Source: UBA6176 sp032119375 (GTDB lineage Bacteria; Verrucomicrobiota; Verrucomicrobiia; Limisphaerales; UBA9464). From it: a stretch of 64,000 nt of DNA. The translations under genes and the position numbers were made by a program. The notes beneath the pieces were generated by a model that had not been told where the DNA came from, did not search any database, and worked only from the letters and a program-made list of their open reading frames with translations. Every line of letters starts with the position of its first letter. Positions within the stretch are counted from its first letter, which is position 1. Positions 61,485-64,000 of the stretch are shown in pieces. Location: assembly GCA_964430505.1 (NCBI GenBank), contig CAYSGH010000010.1, forward strand, positions 17,136-81,135, written 5' to 3'.

Positions 61485-63839
61485 CTATGGCTTGGCCGCC
61501 GCGCGCGCGGTTCCGATGGGCAGCTTCGGGAGGGCGAGGCGAGCGGCCTGGGCGGAGCCTTGGGTGATGCGCCAAAAAGCTCCGGGCTCAACACCCGTGG
61601 CTACCTGCGGCGTGGGGTCGCCCGGCCACAGGATGGAGACCTTTTCGATGGCGGTGGCGTCGCCGAGGCCCACCTCCTGGCGGAGGGGATTGGACCCGAA
61701 GCTGCCGGACGCCCCGACGGTTCGGTGCAGGGTGCGCGGGCCGGAGGGGGTCCTGAGGTCGATGCGGATGCGGGCCCCGATGGCGGAGCGATTGGCGCGT
61801 GTTCCGACCAGATGAAGCGTGACCCACTGGTTGGAGGAGCCAGGGTTGAGGAAGAGGGCGTTGCGGGCGATGTCGCCGGAGTAGGCCCCGCCAAGGCTCA
61901 CGTACACGTCCTGGTCGCCGTCGTTGTCGAGGTCGGCGAAGGAGACCTCGTGGCCCTTCTGGAGGTGGCCGGTGCCAGTGGCGGTGGTGACTTCCTGGAA
62001 CCTTCGGCCGCCGTTGTTCCGGAACATGCGGTTGGGGATGAGGGTGGCCAGGTCGGGGTCGCCGGTGGACAGGTAGAAGTCGAGCCAGCCGTCGTTGTCG
62101 AGGTCGCCGAACGAGCAGCCCATGGTGTGGCAGACGCGGCGGAGCCCGGCCTCGGCGGTGAGGTTGGTGAAGGTGCCATTGCCGAGGTTCCGGTAGAGGC
62201 GCGGCGTGGAGCCCTTGGTGGGGCGGTAAAGGTAGTCGTCGGCGACGTCCCCCACGTGGTTGATGCCGTAGCCGCAGGCGAAGAGGTCCTCCCAGCCATC
62301 GTTGTCGTAGTCGAAGAACCACGTGGCGAAGCTGAAGGCGGGCTGGGTCACGCGGGCCTGGACGCTGACGTCGGTGAAGGTCCAGCGCGGGAACTTGCTG
62401 GCGGGCGCATTGGACGCCGAAGGGGCGGGGCCGTCGTTGCGAAGGAGGACGTTGGGTCCGGCGCGGATGGAGAGGTAGATGTCCGGGTCCCCGTCGTTGT
62501 CATGGTCGGCCACGGCGACGCCCTTGACGAAGAGCTTCAGGGCGATGCCGGACTCGGCGGCGCACTCGGTAAAGGTCCCGTCGCCATTGTTGCGGAAGAG
62601 CTCGCAGGGGTCGGGGTCCTTGGGGTCGGTCGTCTCGTTGCCCACGAACAGGTCGAGGTAGCCGTCGAGGTTGAAGTCGAGCCACCGACAGGCCTGGGTG
62701 GGGTGGGCGCGTAGGACGCCGGCCTCGTCGGTGACGTCGGCGAACGTCCCGTTGCCGAGGTTGCGGAGGAGCGAGCCGGGGATGCGCCCAGGATTGCCGA
62801 GCCAGGCGCCTCGGGGGATCCAAACGTCGAGGAGCCCGTCGTTGTCGTAGTCGGCGGGATAGATCTGGAGGCCGCCCAGCAGGCCGACAAGGCCGGCCTC
62901 GGAGGTGCGCTCGACGAAGGTCCCGTCGCCGTTGTTGCGGTAGTACCGCAGTTGGCCGTCCATCCCCCACGACGAGGCCATGACGTCGAGAAGGCCGTCG
63001 TTGTCAAAGTCATCGCACGCGACGCCGCCCGCCAAGTCGAGGAGGTCGAGGCCGGCCTCGGTCGCGACATTGGGGAAGCGAGGCATGGGATGCTCCGAGG
63101 CGAACGTGTCGGGCGGGATCAGCCAGTCGGACGGCACCTTGTCCGGGTATTCTCCGAGGGTCATGTAGGCGATGTTGAGGAGCCAGAGCGCGCGGGTGTC
63201 GGAGGGGTATTCGCGGAGCAGTTGCTGGAGGACCTCGATGGCTCCCCGCGATCCCCGGGACACCTTGTGACGGGCGGCCTCCGAAAGGGGGAAGAGGCAG
63301 GAATCCGCCGTGGGCTTGCCGATGCAGTTTTCCTGCTCGCCCAGGCGGAGGAAGGCAACGGCGCGCGAGAGCTTGAGGTCGAAGAGCGCCTTGGCCGGCA
63401 GGGGATGCGCGCCCGTGGCCAGCATTCGGTCCATCTCGAGATAAACGTTCAGGGCCTGGTCGGGTCGGCCCGAGCGCATGGCCTCGCCCGCGAGGTCGTA
63501 ACGGATGCGGAGTTGGTCGTCGGGGTTGGTGATGCCCGGGAGGGTGGCGGAGAGCGATTCGACGGCCTTGTCGTTGAAAAAGATGGTGGAGCCGGGGACG
63601 CGGTCCGCGTGGATCTTCGCGAGGCGCTCGGCCATGCGAACGGTGCCCGGATGACGTTTGCCAGGCGGCAGCGTGGCGCGGGGTGCCGGCGTGTAGCAGA
63701 TCGGGTCGAGTTGGTAGGGGCCGGGAACGTCGGCCGCGTTGGACGTGAAAACGACGGAACAAAGGCCTGCGAGGAAAAGGGTGGCCGCCACCAGCACACG
63801 GGATGCAGGACGGACGACGGTGGCCAAGACGAGCGACAT
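61485..63839 (-). CDS. Exported FG-GAP repeat protein with ASPIC/UnbV C-terminal domain (CRTAC1-like)
   Basis: A 784-residue secreted protein. A signal peptide (about 1-37, ending SNAAD) precedes a TPR-like helical region (about 60-240: QALNVYLEMDRML, IEVLQQLLREYPSDTRALWL). A seven-bladed FG-GAP/VCBS propeller follows, with calcium-type loops FDNDGLLDV, YDNDGLLDV, FNLDGYLDL, HDNDGDPDI, YDNDGWEDL, LDNDGWLDF and LDNDGDQDV. The ASPIC/UnbV domain (about 660-770) has RSAIGARIRIDL, VGASGSFGSN and VSILWPGDP. The function in bacteria is unknown; binding at the cell surface is likely. The ATG at 63839 was chosen over a TTG at 63869. An inverted repeat lies just upstream. Confidence 0.9.
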   Translation of the reverse strand: MSLVLATVVRPASRVLVAATLFLAGLCSVVFTSNAADVPGPYQLDPICYTPAPRATLPPGKRHPGTVRMAERLAKIHADRVPGSTIFFNDKAVESLSATLPGITNPDDQLRIRYDLAGEAMRSGRPDQALNVYLEMDRMLATGAHPLPAKALFDLKLSRAVAFLRLGEQENCIGKPTADSCLFPLSEAARHKVSRGSRGAIEVLQQLLREYPSDTRALWLLNIAYMTLGEYPDKVPSDWLIPPDTFASEHPMPRFPNVATEAGLDLLDLAGGVACDDFDNDGLLDVMASSWGMDGQLRYYRNNGDGTFVERTSEAGLVGLLGGLQIYPADYDNDGLLDVWIPRGAWLGNPGRIPGSLLRNLGNGTFADVTDEAGVLRAHPTQACRWLDFNLDGYLDLFVGNETTDPKDPDPCELFRNNGDGTFTECAAESGIALKLFVKGVAVADHDNDGDPDIYLSIRAGPNVLLRNDGPAPSASNAPASKFPRWTFTDVSVQARVTQPAFSFATWFFDYDNDGWEDLFACGYGINHVGDVADDYLYRPTKGSTPRLYRNLGNGTFTNLTAEAGLRRVCHTMGCSFGDLDNDGWLDFYLSTGDPDLATLIPNRMFRNNGGRRFQEVTTATGTGHLQKGHEVSFADLDNDGDQDVYVSLGGAYSGDIARNALFLNPGSSNQWVTLHLVGTRANRSAIGARIRIDLRTPSGPRTLHRTVGASGSFGSNPLRQEVGLGDATAIEKVSILWPGDPTPQVATGVEPGAFWRITQGSAQAARLALPKLPIGTARAAAKP

Positions 63840-63841
63840 CG

Positions 63842-63876
63842 GCCTGAATCCTTGCAGATTTCGGGCCAATTCAGGC
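63842..63876. promoter_or_regulatory. Inverted repeat in the leader of the FG-GAP gene
   Basis: GCCTGAAT at 63842-63849 and ATTCAGGC at 63869-63876 form a perfect 8-bp inverted repeat with a 19-base spacer, placed 2 bases before the ATG on the coding strand. TTGCAGAT occurs both inside the spacer and again near 63893. It could be an operator or a leader hairpin that hides the ribosome-binding site. AT-rich DNA next to it (63876-63900) is the likely promoter area. Confidence 0.35.
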
Positions 63877-64000
63877 TATAAATCTTTGTTTTGCAGATAC
63901 TTGCGACGCCTGTGTGGCGGACGGTTGTCGCGGGTGCGGCCAGGCCCTCGCCGGGCGGGCAGGGGCTCTCGTTGCAGGGACTGAACCTCGAAACGGCCGT

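Overview
The window is high-G+C chromosomal DNA, roughly 70% by eye. One 60-base housekeeping sample I counted (4021-4080) is 75%. The gene families point to Verrucomicrobiota, most likely the Limisphaerales/Pedosphaera side. The markers are a PEP-CTERM protein, paired DUF1549/DUF1553 and DUF1501 proteins, an H-X9-DG-type prepilin-like protein, a four-helix-bundle suffix protein, an ASPIC/UnbV FG-GAP protein and 9-nt minisatellites inside genes. This placement is inference; no rRNA or tRNA gene was seen.

Layout. 0-2.3 kb: a PEP-CTERM surface protein and a DUF362 protein on the plus strand. 2.4-8 kb: a compact minus-strand run (four-helix-bundle protein, lnt, a flavin-oxidase-like protein, plsY, gpsA, thrB), dominated by envelope and lipid synthesis, with 4-bp start/stop overlaps. 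8.1-10.7 kb: a cytochrome-SUMF1 fusion and a divergent DsbA-like protein. 10.7-16 kb: gcvT followed by a translationally coupled MacB-type ABC exporter (ATPase, two permeases, adaptor). 16-25.2 kb: two tandem DUF1549/DUF1553-DUF1501 pairs. 25.3-30 kb: an SGNH hydrolase, a prepilin-like protein and a secreted subtilase. 30-33.8 kb: comF and topoisomerase III.

34.1-45.4 kb is an accessory defence-type island. It holds a PLD-SNF2 helicase, a DUF4062/GHKL ATP-binding protein, an Eco57I-type adenine methylase and an SMC/RecF-like ATPase. The helicase-methylase-ATPase trio matches the idea of an Hma system. The DUF4062 gene sits between the end of the helicase gene and a second, decayed copy of that same helicase 3' end. 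This looks like the scar of a cargo gene exchanged into the island and is the most interesting feature of the window. The methylase C-terminal part, the ATPase and the following intergenic DNA are clearly poorer in G+C than the rest.

46-52.5 kb: one 2160-residue secreted protein of unknown function. 52.6-52.9 kb: an intact hicB antitoxin followed by only the tail of hicA. 53-57.4 kb: a large PA-domain subtilase overlapping an orphan parA. 57.5-61.4 kb: glpF-glpK (glycerol uptake and phosphorylation), a cluster of palindromic REP-like repeats, and tilS. 61.5-63.8 kb: an ASPIC/UnbV FG-GAP protein. GlpF and GlpK make glycerol-3-phosphate from glycerol, GpsA makes it from dihydroxyacetone phosphate, and PlsY consumes it to start phospholipid synthesis, so three loci here meet at one metabolite.
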